Assembly (NCBI RefSeq): GCF_049933045.1
Contig: NZ_CP187926.1
Coordinates: 620,001-684,000, forward strand
Source: Pseudocolwellia sp049933045
Lineage (GTDB): Bacteria > Pseudomonadota > Gammaproteobacteria > Enterobacterales > Alteromonadaceae
DNA: 64,000 nucleotides
Direction: 5' to 3'
Shown: piece by piece, positions 8,116-17,419 of the stretch
Layout: each line of letters opens with the position of its first letter
Numbering within the stretch: the first letter of the stretch is position 1
Notes under the pieces: model-generated
Told to the model about the DNA's origin: nothing
Seen by the model: only the letters and a program-made list of their open reading frames with translations
The model's database searches: none
Position numbers and translations under genes: made by a program

Positions 8116-11100
8116 GTGTGGGTATTCCTGTTTTTTTTAGCGCTTTCCTCGTTTCCTTCATTGGCAGCTATATTTTTTCAAGCTGAAAAAGCTGAAACTA
8201 TTAGCAACTTCCGCGCAATTCCTATCTATTTATCTGAAAATAAAGTACAAGCATATACTCGTCATTCTCATGAAGATAGCCATGGCTATTTATGGTCAGC
8301 AGGTAGCGCTGGGTTATTAAGATACGACGGATATAAAAACAAAAAGTTTGATTTTCAAGAGTCTACAAATGAAACAGATGGAGGCGTTCCTTATATATTC
8401 ACTGATAGTAGGGGGAGCTTATGGATCGCAAATACTTATTTGTATCGCTTCGATGATAAAACTGAAAAGTTTGAAGCCTTTTCTTTAGGTAAACAATATC
8501 GAATTACGACCATGACTGAAGATGCAGAAGGTAATTTGTGGCTTTTTAATTCAAATTCAGATGTATTCAAATTTGATATCACCTTAAATAAACTCATCAG
8601 CACCCCATTTTATAATGAAACCATTGATAGTTTTAAAATAGTTAAAAGTAGTGTTTACGACAAAGCTAATCACACTATTTGGTTTACGTCAGAACAAGGG
8701 GTTTATGGATTTGATCTTCTAAATGAAAAATTAATTAAAGTAACTACCCTTATTGATAAATACTTTTTGAACTTTTTAATTCGTGATATGACCTTGGATG
8801 CAAAGCGAAATACCTTATGGGTTGGAACACCTAAAGGTGCTTTGCGTATAAACACCATGTCACTTGAGGTGAAGCTTTATACAGCTGAAGATTCTTACGG
8901 CAGTTTACCTATTTCTGATGTAAGTGTTACCTTCGTTGATTCAGCCAATAATGTATGGTTAGGTTTAGAAAAAGCAGGTCTTTGTGTTTTTAAACATTTG
9001 TCTGAAACCTTCATGTGTATAGAAGCTTCTTTAGATGGAGAATACAAATTACCCGTAGCGACAGTCGAAGATATTAGCGAAGATAGTAATGGTTCTCTTT
9101 GGTTATCTATGAATCAATATGGTCTGTTTCGTCTTACACCAGACCTTGAAAAATTTAATAAAATGCGAGATAGCATAACGAATTCAGATAAAGGTTATTT
9201 TAAAAATTCCTTTGATGGAATTGTCAGAGAAAATAAAGATATATGGATAGCAACTGATGGTGGCGGAATAAATATATTTAACTATCAAACGGGTATTTAT
9301 AAATCGATTAAACATGATCCCAAAAACCCTAATTCGCTTTCCTCTAATTCAGTTATATCCCTTACCGAAGATGAAAATGGTTTTATTTGGGCTGGTACCT
9401 GGGCTGGAGGAGTTTCTAAAGTTGACCCTGAAACTATGATGGTTGAACGCTTTATTAATTACCCTGATGCTCTTAAAGATCAAACGATAGCGGGCAATAA
9501 TGTTTTTGTTGTTGAGTCTGATCAAAAGGGCGGTATTTGGATAAGTGTTTGGGGTTGGGGATTGCAGTATCTTAATGTAGAAGATGGTCTGTTTACTAAC
9601 TTTATCTATGGTGAAGATAAAGGAGAACACACAATACAGAATACAGAAATATCTCACTTACAACTTTTCAATGAACAGTTATGGATAACAGGTAAAGAAG
9701 GGCTTGAAGTTTTAGATATAAAAACTCAAACCTTTAAAATACTTTTAGACACCGATGACTTCGGTTTTACTTTTGTTTGGGTAAAATCATTGGAAGAAAT
9801 ATGGATAGGAACTTTTAATGGTCTTATCCGTTTCAACGCAATTACAAAAGCGAAAAAAGTTTACACAACGGAAGATGGTTTGCCGAGTAATGAAATATCT
9901 TATCTTAGAATGAGTGATAATAATCGAGTATGGGTTGCAACGAGTAATGGTTTAAGTGTGCTAGATTTAAGCACAAATGAGTTTACTAATTATACAAAAA
10001 AAGAAGGTATGGTTGGTAATCAAATGAGCACTCATGGTGAATTTATTGAAGTTGAAAACTTATTATATGTCCCAAGTAAATCAGGCATAACTATTATTAA
10101 CCCTGACGAAATGCCCAATAATCATCACAGACCTAAAACTATTATCAGTGATATAGCGTTTATTAATCCTGATACTTTTATTACAGACCGTTCCACAGAA
10201 AATAAAATAAAAATTCCGATTAGTGCTAACAGCATCAAGTTTGAATTTGTCGCCTTAAACTTTATTTTTCCTGAATATAATCAATACAAATATAGATTAA
10301 TTGGTTTGCAAAGTGACTTTGTGCAAACTAAATCCAACGAACGCTTTGCTCGTTTTACAAACTTACCCGCAGGTGATTATACCTTTGAAGTATACGGTGC
10401 TAATGGTACTGGCGTTTGGGATAATGATGGCGATAGCTTTTCATTTACTATTTTACCTGCCTGGTGGACAACCTGGTGGGCTAAGCTATTGTTCTCTATT
10501 TTATTTTTGATGTCTGTTTTTCTGATTTATAAGTGGCGATTTTCTCTTAATCGAAAAAGGGAGAAAGACCTACAACGCATGGTTGAAGACAAAACCAATC
10601 AGCTGCAATCTTATGCGACTGAATTAAAAAGAACGAGTCAGAGCCTAGTTAACCTGAACAGTGAACTAGAGAATCGTGTAGAGAAAAGAACTGTCGAACT
10701 TAGATCAGAGATTAATGAACGAAAAACAGCTGAAGCGAAGCTCTTTTATATGGCATTCCACGATTCATTAACTGGCTTACCTAACCGAGAGTGGATCATT
10801 CAATATATTGATAGATTACTAACGCGTTGCCAAGAAGAGCCTGATTTAAGTTTTGGTGTAATGTTTTTAGATGGTGACCGATTTAAACAAATAAACGATA
10901 CATTAGGTCATGTTATTGGAGACCAATTATTAAAAGCATCAGCTAAACGTTTATCTGATTTATTGAAAGAAAATCAATATGTAGGTCGTTTAGGTGGAGA
11001 TGAGTTTACTGTTATTGCTGAATCTAGCCAAGAGCTTGCTTTCGAAACTTTAGCTCAAGAGATTATTGATGAATTTAAGAAACCATTTTTATTTGATAAT

Positions 11101-12129
11101 CACACACTATATTTCAATGTCAGTATTGGTATTGTTAAGTGTGATTCGCATTATAAAGATGTTCCTGAAGTACTTCGTAATGCAGACATTGCTATGTACA
11201 GAGCAAAAGATCTAGGTCGTGGAACTTACCAATTATTCGATAAACAAATTCAAAAGAAAACACTTGAAATAGCCGAGCTGGAAGCCCGATTACGTGTAGC
11301 CGTTGAAGAATGTAATTTTCATTTAGTTTATCAACCGATTATAAATTTAGAAACTGGCTTAATTCAAGGTTTTGAAGCCTTAATCAGATGGCAACATCCA
11401 GAAAAAGGGTTAATTTCACCCCTTACTTTTATTCCTATTGCAGAAGAAACAGGCTTAATTTGGGATATAGGGAAATGGGTACTTAAAGAAGCTTGTAAGC
11501 AAACAAAAAAATGGCACGATATGGAATTAGGGTTTTATCCTAATATCTCAGTTAACTTATCCACTAACCAAATCCGTAATGCAGACTTTTTGAAAATGCT
11601 TGATGAAACTATTGAAGATACCGGCATTGATCCTAAGTATTTGAAGCTAGAGTTAACAGAGTCGGTGCTTATAGAAAACAATCATGCCTTAAGCTTACTT
11701 TATGAAGCATTGCACGATCGTAAAATAGATTTAGCGATAGACGACTTTGGTACTGGGTATTCATCTCTGGCTTATTTAAATGAAATTCCGGTACAGTTTT
11801 TAAAAATAGATAAAGGCTTTGTTGAAGTTATCGATCAAAATTCTGACAGCGAAATTAATCAAGACGCTTTAGAAGTGATAAAAGCTATTATATCTTTAGG
11901 TCAAAGTTTACGTAAGCAGGTGGTCGCAGAAGGTATTGAAACCAAAACTCAGTTGTCTGCACTTATAGAACACGGTTGTGATTTTGCTCAAGGGTATTTT
12001 ATGTCAAAACCTTTATCGGCAGAAGATGCGACTAAAGTGATTCAATCTAAAAAAAACATAGCTGACGGCGGTGTTAATATCCCTAAAGAAGAATATGTTA
12101 ATGAATATATTTCTCGTTCTGAAAAATAA
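8116..12129 (+). CDS. Two-component-type beta-propeller sensor with GGDEF and EAL domains
   Basis: 1337 aa from a GTG start; a hydrophobic signal or membrane segment opens the protein. Residues about 40-690 carry repeated propeller blades (IWIATDGGGINIFN, VWVATSNGLSVLD and similar). A Y_Y_Y-like beta-sandwich follows (about 700-780), then one transmembrane helix near 785-805, a coiled coil, a GGDEF domain with intact RLGGDEF near 957-963, and an EAL domain with intact FEAL near 1084 plus the ELTES, DDFGTGYSS and AEGIET motifs. It should make and/or degrade cyclic-di-GMP in response to a periplasmic ligand. No RxxD inhibitory site is visible before GGDEF. The start is uncertain: the nearest SD-like AAGGA at 8086 is too far from the GTG. 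It is a single-gene unit. Confidence 0.9.
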   Translation: MWVFLFFLALSSFPSLAAIFFQAEKAETISNFRAIPIYLSENKVQAYTRHSHEDSHGYLWSAGSAGLLRYDGYKNKKFDFQESTNETDGGVPYIFTDSRGSLWIANTYLYRFDDKTEKFEAFSLGKQYRITTMTEDAEGNLWLFNSNSDVFKFDITLNKLISTPFYNETIDSFKIVKSSVYDKANHTIWFTSEQGVYGFDLLNEKLIKVTTLIDKYFLNFLIRDMTLDAKRNTLWVGTPKGALRINTMSLEVKLYTAEDSYGSLPISDVSVTFVDSANNVWLGLEKAGLCVFKHLSETFMCIEASLDGEYKLPVATVEDISEDSNGSLWLSMNQYGLFRLTPDLEKFNKMRDSITNSDKGYFKNSFDGIVRENKDIWIATDGGGINIFNYQTGIYKSIKHDPKNPNSLSSNSVISLTEDENGFIWAGTWAGGVSKVDPETMMVERFINYPDALKDQTIAGNNVFVVESDQKGGIWISVWGWGLQYLNVEDGLFTNFIYGEDKGEHTIQNTEISHLQLFNEQLWITGKEGLEVLDIKTQTFKILLDTDDFGFTFVWVKSLEEIWIGTFNGLIRFNAITKAKKVYTTEDGLPSNEISYLRMSDNNRVWVATSNGLSVLDLSTNEFTNYTKKEGMVGNQMSTHGEFIEVENLLYVPSKSGITIINPDEMPNNHHRPKTIISDIAFINPDTFITDRSTENKIKIPISANSIKFEFVALNFIFPEYNQYKYRLIGLQSDFVQTKSNERFARFTNLPAGDYTFEVYGANGTGVWDNDGDSFSFTILPAWWTTWWAKLLFSILFLMSVFLIYKWRFSLNRKREKDLQRMVEDKTNQLQSYATELKRTSQSLVNLNSELENRVEKRTVELRSEINERKTAEAKLFYMAFHDSLTGLPNREWIIQYIDRLLTRCQEEPDLSFGVMFLDGDRFKQINDTLGHVIGDQLLKASAKRLSDLLKENQYVGRLGGDEFTVIAESSQELAFETLAQEIIDEFKKPFLFDNHTLYFNVSIGIVKCDSHYKDVPEVLRNADIAMYRAKDLGRGTYQLFDKQIQKKTLEIAELEARLRVAVEECNFHLVYQPIINLETGLIQGFEALIRWQHPEKGLISPLTFIPIAEETGLIWDIGKWVLKEACKQTKKWHDMELGFYPNISVNLSTNQIRNADFLKMLDETIEDTGIDPKYLKLELTESVLIENNHALSLLYEALHDRKIDLAIDDFGTGYSSLAYLNEIPVQFLKIDKGFVEVIDQNSDSEINQDALEVIKAIISLGQSLRKQVVAEGIETKTQLSALIEHGCDFAQGYFMSKPLSAEDATKVIQSKKNIADGGVNIPKEEYVNEYISRSEK

Positions 12130-12624
12130 TTAAGTGGCTTGTTTTTTGAGAATGTAAAATGGATGTTTTTACATTCGGTCAAGGAAATAGCTTCTTGAAA
12201 GTTTTGTTTCAAGGCTTTGTTTTTAATTCGAATTTATCTAATTTTTATCGTTTTGTCACATTTGGATTTAATACATATTACCTTAAGTCCTATTGTCTAA
12301 TATTTCCATACTTCAACCTTTAAGTTCCCGATCTTTTATTATCTAGTGATCATGTCATTCCTTTCTTTTCTTTTCATAATAATTCATTTATCTGAAGCTA
12401 ACATGTTTGTATTTCTCAATTTTTAAAATGTGCGTGGTAATTCTATTTTATGGAATGTTGTTATCTATTTTTATGTTTTTACTGAATGTGACTGTTACGT
12501 AATAATAGATACACAAAAGTAGCAAGCATCAAGAATGCGAGTTTTACTTCAATTTATATCCCAACAAATGTTATTGGCTAGTTTAGCTATCTAAGGCATT
12601 TACCCCTTACTTATTGAGAATATT
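12130..12624. other. Long AT-rich intergenic region, no gene seen
   Basis: About 500 bases. A 10-bp hairpin at 12150-12176 (GAATGTAAAA with its complement) lacks a T tail and may be a weak terminator for the upstream gene. A TTGTCAC near 12255 followed by AT-rich sequence resembles the TGTCA half-sites elsewhere but has no phased partner. No ORF with coding character was recognised. Confidence 0.5.
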
Positions 12625-13545
12625 ATGAACGCCGTCGACTTTTACTATGAGAACAAATGTACAACGTCTGACCCAACAAAGGGGTTAGCATTGGTTGCTG
12701 AAGGTGGCGGACAAAGAGGTATTTTCACGGCAGGTATTTTAGATAGCTGGTTAGTTAAAGATTTTAACCCTTTTGATTTGTTAATAGGGACATCTGCTGG
12801 CGCGCAAAACTTATCGAGCTACATGGCTAAGCAAGTGGGTTATGCTAAAAAATCTATTATGGAGCTATCAAGTCATCCACAATTCTTTAATCTTAAACGC
12901 TCTTTTATTGGTGGCAGTTCAGTCAACTTAGATTGGTACTTCAATCAAGTGAATAGTGCTTCTCATAAATTAGATATTGAAGAAGCTAAAGCTCAAATGA
13001 AAAACCGTCGAATATTATTTTCTGCAACTAATGCTAAAGATTTAAGTCCGTCATTTTTCGAACCAGAAAATGATGATTGGCTAACACCATTAAAAGCATC
13101 TAGTGCTTTACCTTATTTATACAAAAAGGGCGTTAAAGTAGGTGAAGACTTTTACGTAGATGGCGGAGTAGCGTCACCTATACCTATTCAAGAGGCTTAT
13201 TCTCAAGGCGCTAGAACGGTTGTAACCATTAGAACCGTTCCAACAGATTATTCGGCTAAAACACAGTGGGCGCATAAACTTAAAAAGTCATGGGTATGTA
13301 AAACCAATAAATGTCCTAAAATATTAGACATTATTACCGAGCATGAAAACTCGTATGAAAATGCTGTTAGCTTTATAAAAACACCACCCAAAGGCTTAAA
13401 GGTTATTGAAATATCACCACCAAGACCATTGTTAAGTAAGTTAGTTGGGAGTAGCTATGAAGCTTTACAAGCTGATTATGAAATGGGATTAATGGTGGGG
13501 CATGAATTTTTAAAGAACTTCAGTTGTGAACTGCTTAATAGTTAA
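12625..13545 (+). CDS. Patatin-like phospholipase family protein (YjjU-like)
   Basis: 306 aa. The oxyanion-hole loop GGGQRG is at residues 27-32, the nucleophile motif GTSAG at 55-59 (Ser57) and the DGG motif of the catalytic Asp in VDGGVASPIP at about 178. These make a complete Ser-Asp dyad as in patatin lipid acyl hydrolases, and the length and layout resemble E. coli YjjU. No signal peptide is present, so it probably acts in the cytoplasm or at the inner membrane. It is a single gene ending at a bidirectional terminator. The lipid substrate is unknown. Confidence 0.9.
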   Translation: MNAVDFYYENKCTTSDPTKGLALVAEGGGQRGIFTAGILDSWLVKDFNPFDLLIGTSAGAQNLSSYMAKQVGYAKKSIMELSSHPQFFNLKRSFIGGSSVNLDWYFNQVNSASHKLDIEEAKAQMKNRRILFSATNAKDLSPSFFEPENDDWLTPLKASSALPYLYKKGVKVGEDFYVDGGVASPIPIQEAYSQGARTVVTIRTVPTDYSAKTQWAHKLKKSWVCKTNKCPKILDIITEHENSYENAVSFIKTPPKGLKVIEISPPRPLLSKLVGSSYEALQADYEMGLMVGHEFLKNFSCELLNS

Positions 13546-13586
13546 AATATTTAACTATAACTACAGACACTTTAATTGTACCTAAA

Positions 13587-13620
13587 ATAAAAAAACAGCC
13601 ATTGATAGGCTGTTTTTTTA
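13587..13620. terminator. Bidirectional terminator
   Basis: 10-bp stem (13591-13600 with 13608-13617) flanked by A and T runs on the two sides. It serves the patatin gene (+) and the convergent lipoprotein gene (-). Confidence 0.85.
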
Positions 13621-13634
13621 TTTAGAGCATAAGT

Positions 13635-14519
13635 TTATTGTTCTTTAGGGTAAATAATAGTCGGTTTCATTTTAGAGGTATCTACATGAATGACATCTGT
13701 TATTGTTTTAAATTCATTGGGTGCAGCTACCTGTTCAAGTGCTGAACCACTGAATAAGTTTTTCATGTCTGGTGACTGTCTAGAATAAGCATTAATAAAT
13801 AATCGTAACTTCTTTGCCACCAAAGGGTATTGTTTAGCTAATTCTATAAGTTCATCGGTCCTAGCAAAAACAAATTCAGCGTAGGTATTAAAATCATTTT
13901 CTACTGAGGTTGTAGCATAATTATTTAAAAAACCATTTTCATAATCTATTGGTTCGTAGTTATCAGCAAGCGCTTCTTTATCTGTAACCTTAGCTTCCCA
14001 ATTTTTAGGCATTAAATCTCCCCAAAAGCGAGTAATAACAAAGCTTTTATGATAAATAAACGAACTTAATTCATGATGTACACCATATAATGCCGAGTTG
14101 TAATTTGACTCACCCGAAGAGTCTATCGTAGAAGCAACAATAATCCACGAATACTGATATGTTCCACCAGCTTGCATACCATCAAAAAACATGTTTCCAG
14201 CGATAAATATAGCGTCAATTTGTGATGAAACAAAATCATCAGGATAAGCTATTAATGCATCTTCAACACCTCTTAGCGACTCATCTAAACTGCTTTGTTC
14301 TGCAGAAAATATTTCACCATCAGACATTTTCGCATTTAATTGCGTATAAGGAGGTACAAAAAAGGTTGCTGGATCACCTGTACCAATAACTATATTATGA
14401 GTTTTAGCCAATCGTTCCCGTTTATCTTCAATGCTTTCGCTAGGCGTACATGCGGTTATCAACAATACCGATAACAAAAACATAAAATATTTATGCATGG
14501 GGTATCGTTTAGTGTGCAT
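13635..14519 (-). CDS. Lipoprotein of unknown function, paired with the LysM gene
   Basis: 294 aa. The N-terminus has a hydrophobic signal ending LLITAC, a lipobox, so it is a predicted lipoprotein. The rest is soluble, with a conspicuous GTGDPATFFVPPY segment near residue 46, and matches no family I recognise. Its ATG overlaps the end of the upstream LysM gene by 11 bases, and AAGG lies 8 bases before it inside that gene, so the two are translationally coupled. An alternative in-frame ATG at 14498 lacks an SD. The tight coupling suggests the two products act together; an immunity or anchoring role is speculation. Confidence 0.7.
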   Translation of the reverse strand: MHTKRYPMHKYFMFLLSVLLITACTPSESIEDKRERLAKTHNIVIGTGDPATFFVPPYTQLNAKMSDGEIFSAEQSSLDESLRGVEDALIAYPDDFVSSQIDAIFIAGNMFFDGMQAGGTYQYSWIIVASTIDSSGESNYNSALYGVHHELSSFIYHKSFVITRFWGDLMPKNWEAKVTDKEALADNYEPIDYENGFLNNYATTSVENDFNTYAEFVFARTDELIELAKQYPLVAKKLRLFINAYSRQSPDMKNLFSGSALEQVAAPNEFKTITDVIHVDTSKMKPTIIYPKEQ

Positions 14520-15549
14520 ATATTACCTTACCAGCAGGAACAACCGTTATACTCAACCTTGTTGTAACAGGTAATAATGCTCTTGGTGCAATGATTGTTG
14601 CTCCTCGCCATAACGTAGCAGCACGTGCATACATAGTTGCTGCTGCTGCAAAAGACACGGGATCATCTGCAACCCCGACTCCCAAAGTTAAAAAATCTTC
14701 AACTATAGTGCCTACAATTAAAAGGGAAGCTGCTACAACTAAACCCGTTGCAATTTCTTCATTAGAAAAATTGATTGTTGATTCAGGAATTGGTTCATTT
14801 GAACTTGGTGAATTATCACGACGAGATCCTGATTTAGGTGTTACCTCAATGCTAATACTGACGTTAGCTCCGATATAATTAAAATCGCCAATATTACCTT
14901 TTAATTCAGGTAGTTTTATTTCGTATTTGATTTTAGGGATAGGCGAGTTTGAGTCAGCCACAATACCAACTGAGGTAGTTGGAATATTAGGTGTATTACT
15001 TTTGGCTATTAAGCTCATGTCTAATTTTACTTTACGAGTGTTGTCATCGTAATTAACTGTCATGTCAGCTAATAAGGTACCAAATGCTGTATTAGCTGCA
15101 TGTGTCGCTTTAGCCTCAAGCTCACCATTATTTGTTACATAGGTAATAGGTAGGCTTTCTTTACTTGTTAATACGACATTACCTGTCATTTTAACTTCAA
15201 TAATTGCTGCAGGATTAACTATTGGTGGCAAGACAAGTTCTTTTAAATTATATTGTATAGCAAAAGGGGTTTTTATATCTTCTAATTGTTGCTTTAAGGG
15301 TTTTGGTACATTTGATTTGGGAAGCGTTTTTTTACTTTTTGTTTCTTGAAAACCAGTGATCGGTAGTGCTATTTTTTGCCCAGGATAAATAAGATCAGGG
15401 TTAGTTATTCCTCGACCAGTGCTAGCAATAACAGATTTTCGATTATTGTATTTCCATAAGCGTGGCCATTCGTGTGGAGAACCTAAGTACTTTGCCGATA
15501 TATCCCAAAGTGTATCACCGCTTTTTACAATATAAGTATTCGTTGTCAT
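14509..15549 (-). CDS. LysM-domain protein with hydrophobic C-terminus
   Basis: 346 aa. Residues 5 to about 62 form one LysM domain (YIVKSGDTLWDISAKYLG to PGQKIALP), which binds peptidoglycan or other GlcNAc polymers. The middle is beta-rich (residues 90-260). The last 90 residues contain a glycine/alanine-rich hydrophobic stretch (ATGLVVAASLLIVGTIVEDF) and a positively charged tail. There is no N-terminal signal peptide, although LysM should act outside the cytoplasm. That pattern is seen in phage-tail and type VI secretion-related proteins. It is the first gene of a two-gene operon with a lipoprotein. Exact function unknown. Confidence 0.7.
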   Translation of the reverse strand: MTTNTYIVKSGDTLWDISAKYLGSPHEWPRLWKYNNRKSVIASTGRGITNPDLIYPGQKIALPITGFQETKSKKTLPKSNVPKPLKQQLEDIKTPFAIQYNLKELVLPPIVNPAAIIEVKMTGNVVLTSKESLPITYVTNNGELEAKATHAANTAFGTLLADMTVNYDDNTRKVKLDMSLIAKSNTPNIPTTSVGIVADSNSPIPKIKYEIKLPELKGNIGDFNYIGANVSISIEVTPKSGSRRDNSPSSNEPIPESTINFSNEEIATGLVVAASLLIVGTIVEDFLTLGVGVADDPVSFAAAATMYARAATLWRGATIIAPRALLPVTTRLSITVVPAGKVIYAH

Positions 15550-15693
15550 TAATTTTATATCCCTATAATAGTTAAGTTAAATCCTTTTTAACGCGAAAAA
15601 TTATATAGAGAATGGTTATTAAAGTCTAGCAACATGTTTTCAATATATGACTCATACCCAAAAGCCCAAGTTATGACTTTAATAACTCTCATT

Positions 15694-16431
15694 TTAACTT
15701 AGTTTACGTTTAAATAACTCAACCGACATTAAGTACACTTGGATCGCTAATGCGGCATCGTAACGTTCGCCTTCGTCTCGCATAAATGCATGTTGCGCAT
15801 TAAACTCGTGCCAAGTGAAGGTGTTCTTACTTTCAAGTAACTTCTTATGGATCTTCATTCTGCCTTCATCTGGCACATGTGGATCTTGCTTGCCCCAAAT
15901 CATTAATAATTCACCTTTAATATCGGGTGTACGAGTAAATGAATCATTATTTTCATTACAAGGTAACGTATTAGAATGTATATCGGTCGCGTATAAACAT
16001 GATGCTGCTGATATGTTTTCATTTAATGCAGCGCGATAAGCTAAATGTCCACCAATACAAACACCCATAGCACCGACTTTGCCTGAGCAATTATCTAAAG
16101 TGCGAGCAAAGTCGATTAATGTTTGCGTATCTGAATCGTGATCCTCTAGAGGCTTTGCCCATTTATCTGCATTACCTTTGTCTTTGCCTGCATCGTCGTA
16201 ACCTAAAACGGTGCCAATAGGATTCAGCTCATGAAATACTTCGGGCACCAATACAATAAAACCATGACTAGCCATAATCGCTGCACTTCTCGCAATAGGA
16301 GCCGTTTGTTGAAATATTTCAGAATAGAAAATAATGCACGGATAATTACCTTGTTCTTCAGGTTGATAGATTGTGGTGCGCATTACACCTGTAGGAGTAG
16401 ATAAATCTTGCTGGCTGTTGGTGATAATCAT
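15694..16431 (-). CDS. Dienelactone hydrolase family protein
   Basis: 245 aa alpha/beta-hydrolase. The nucleophile elbow GVCIGG carries Cys instead of Ser, as in dienelactone hydrolase. Asp in WGKQDPHVPDEG and His in FNAQHAFMRDEG complete a Cys-Asp-His triad. The cytoplasmic enzyme would open lactone or ester rings. It is separated by 35 bases from the upstream sulfotransferase gene on the same strand, so the two may be cotranscribed. No aromatic-degradation genes are nearby, so the physiological substrate is open. Confidence 0.85.
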   Translation of the reverse strand: MIITNSQQDLSTPTGVMRTTIYQPEEQGNYPCIIFYSEIFQQTAPIARSAAIMASHGFIVLVPEVFHELNPIGTVLGYDDAGKDKGNADKWAKPLEDHDSDTQTLIDFARTLDNCSGKVGAMGVCIGGHLAYRAALNENISAASCLYATDIHSNTLPCNENNDSFTRTPDIKGELLMIWGKQDPHVPDEGRMKIHKKLLESKNTFTWHEFNAQHAFMRDEGERYDAALAIQVYLMSVELFKRKLS

Positions 16432-16466
16432 CGTATGTTAATCCTTTAATGCTCTATTAAATAAGT

Positions 16467-17117
16467 TTATGAAATATGGTTTAAGGTTGAGCTACGTCCA
16501 TTTTTAGTTGAATCAATTTTATGTGGATGTTTTAAATCTTTCCAAGCGGTAACTTTTCCACCCTGATTAAGTACAGGGAAACCTGACCCTGTGTGTTCAT
16601 CTTGATAACTTTCTTTATCTAAAAAGCTTAACAACTTTTGATAATCATCAGGTTTTGAAATATCGATAAATAACACCGAATAAGCTTGTTGCTCAAAAAA
16701 CTCGGTTACCGCTGCCTTATGTTTGTTGTAACAGGCGATAAGAAATTCATCATCGTTAATGTTTTCTAAGGTAAAAGGTGAAAATATCTCACCGTAACAA
16801 CGTTTAATTATTGGGTTGAAGCCACCGTCATCACGTACAACATTATTATACATACGTAGCAATAACTGTTTTATGGAAGGTACCCATTTTTCAGACTCTC
16901 GCGTTAAATAAATAAACTGACTGTTAGGGTAGTAATGAAAAAGCTCTTTGTAGTCATTAAAGATTGGTGTATCGGCTAGCGCATTGGCTTTTTCGAATGT
17001 GGTTTGAGTATAAGCGGTATGAGCCACATGATAGTTAAGAGAAAGTAAGGTTGAACAAATACTGGTAGTGCCTGTTCTAGGCAGTCCCAAAACGAAAACT
17101 TTGGTGAGTTGATTCAT
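16467..17117 (-). CDS. Small sulfotransferase family protein
   Basis: 216 aa. It opens directly with a beta strand and the phosphosulfate loop (KVFVLGLPRTGTTSICSTLL, residues 6-25). A later YLTRESEKWVPSIKQLL segment corresponds to the 3'-phosphate-binding region. It lacks the TPR part of the larger sulfotransferase at 1418. It is probably cytoplasmic and uses PAPS; the acceptor is unknown. It is divergent from the TonB-system operon, with a 302-base gap between them. Confidence 0.8.
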   Translation of the reverse strand: MNQLTKVFVLGLPRTGTTSICSTLLSLNYHVAHTAYTQTTFEKANALADTPIFNDYKELFHYYPNSQFIYLTRESEKWVPSIKQLLLRMYNNVVRDDGGFNPIIKRCYGEIFSPFTLENINDDEFLIACYNKHKAAVTEFFEQQAYSVLFIDISKPDDYQKLLSFLDKESYQDEHTGSGFPVLNQGGKVTAWKDLKHPHKIDSTKNGRSSTLNHIS

Positions 17118-17300
17118 ATTAATTTATTCATACCTGTCTTATATCTTTCAAGAGGGAAAATCTTAGCAATAAGCCCGTATTTTAGGGCAAAGTTACAACT
17201 AACACTATCTGAAATACACTTTATTATTCCTTAACGTATTCTGCTTATTTCCCTCATGCCTCGTTAACTTCCTGTAAATACGGGACTCCCTGTAAAAAAA

Positions 17301-17372
17301 ATGTCACGTAATTGTCATTTAATAAATCTGCAACATTGATGAAACCTAGTTGTCATATTCGACCTTTAATAT
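17301..17372 (+). promoter_or_regulatory. Pho-box-like promoter of the TonB-system operon
   Basis: Seen: ATGTCAC, four bases, TTGTCAT at 17301-17318, the exact spacing of a PhoB repeat pair (11 of 14 matches). A second TTGTCAT at 17350-17356 is followed after ten bases by a -10-like TAATAT at 17367-17372. The half-site, ten-base gap and -10 layout is the same as before 3339 and 51246. Regulation by PhoB is inferred. Confidence 0.5.
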
Positions 17373-17419
17373 ACGCCCAATTATAGAGTTATATTGAATT
17401 TCAACATAAGGTTTTTACT

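Noticed and set aside
12250..12280. TTGTCAC with AT-rich sequence downstream as a fourth Pho-like promoter
   Set aside because: No phased partner heptamer, poor -10 placement, and 350 bases from the next gene.
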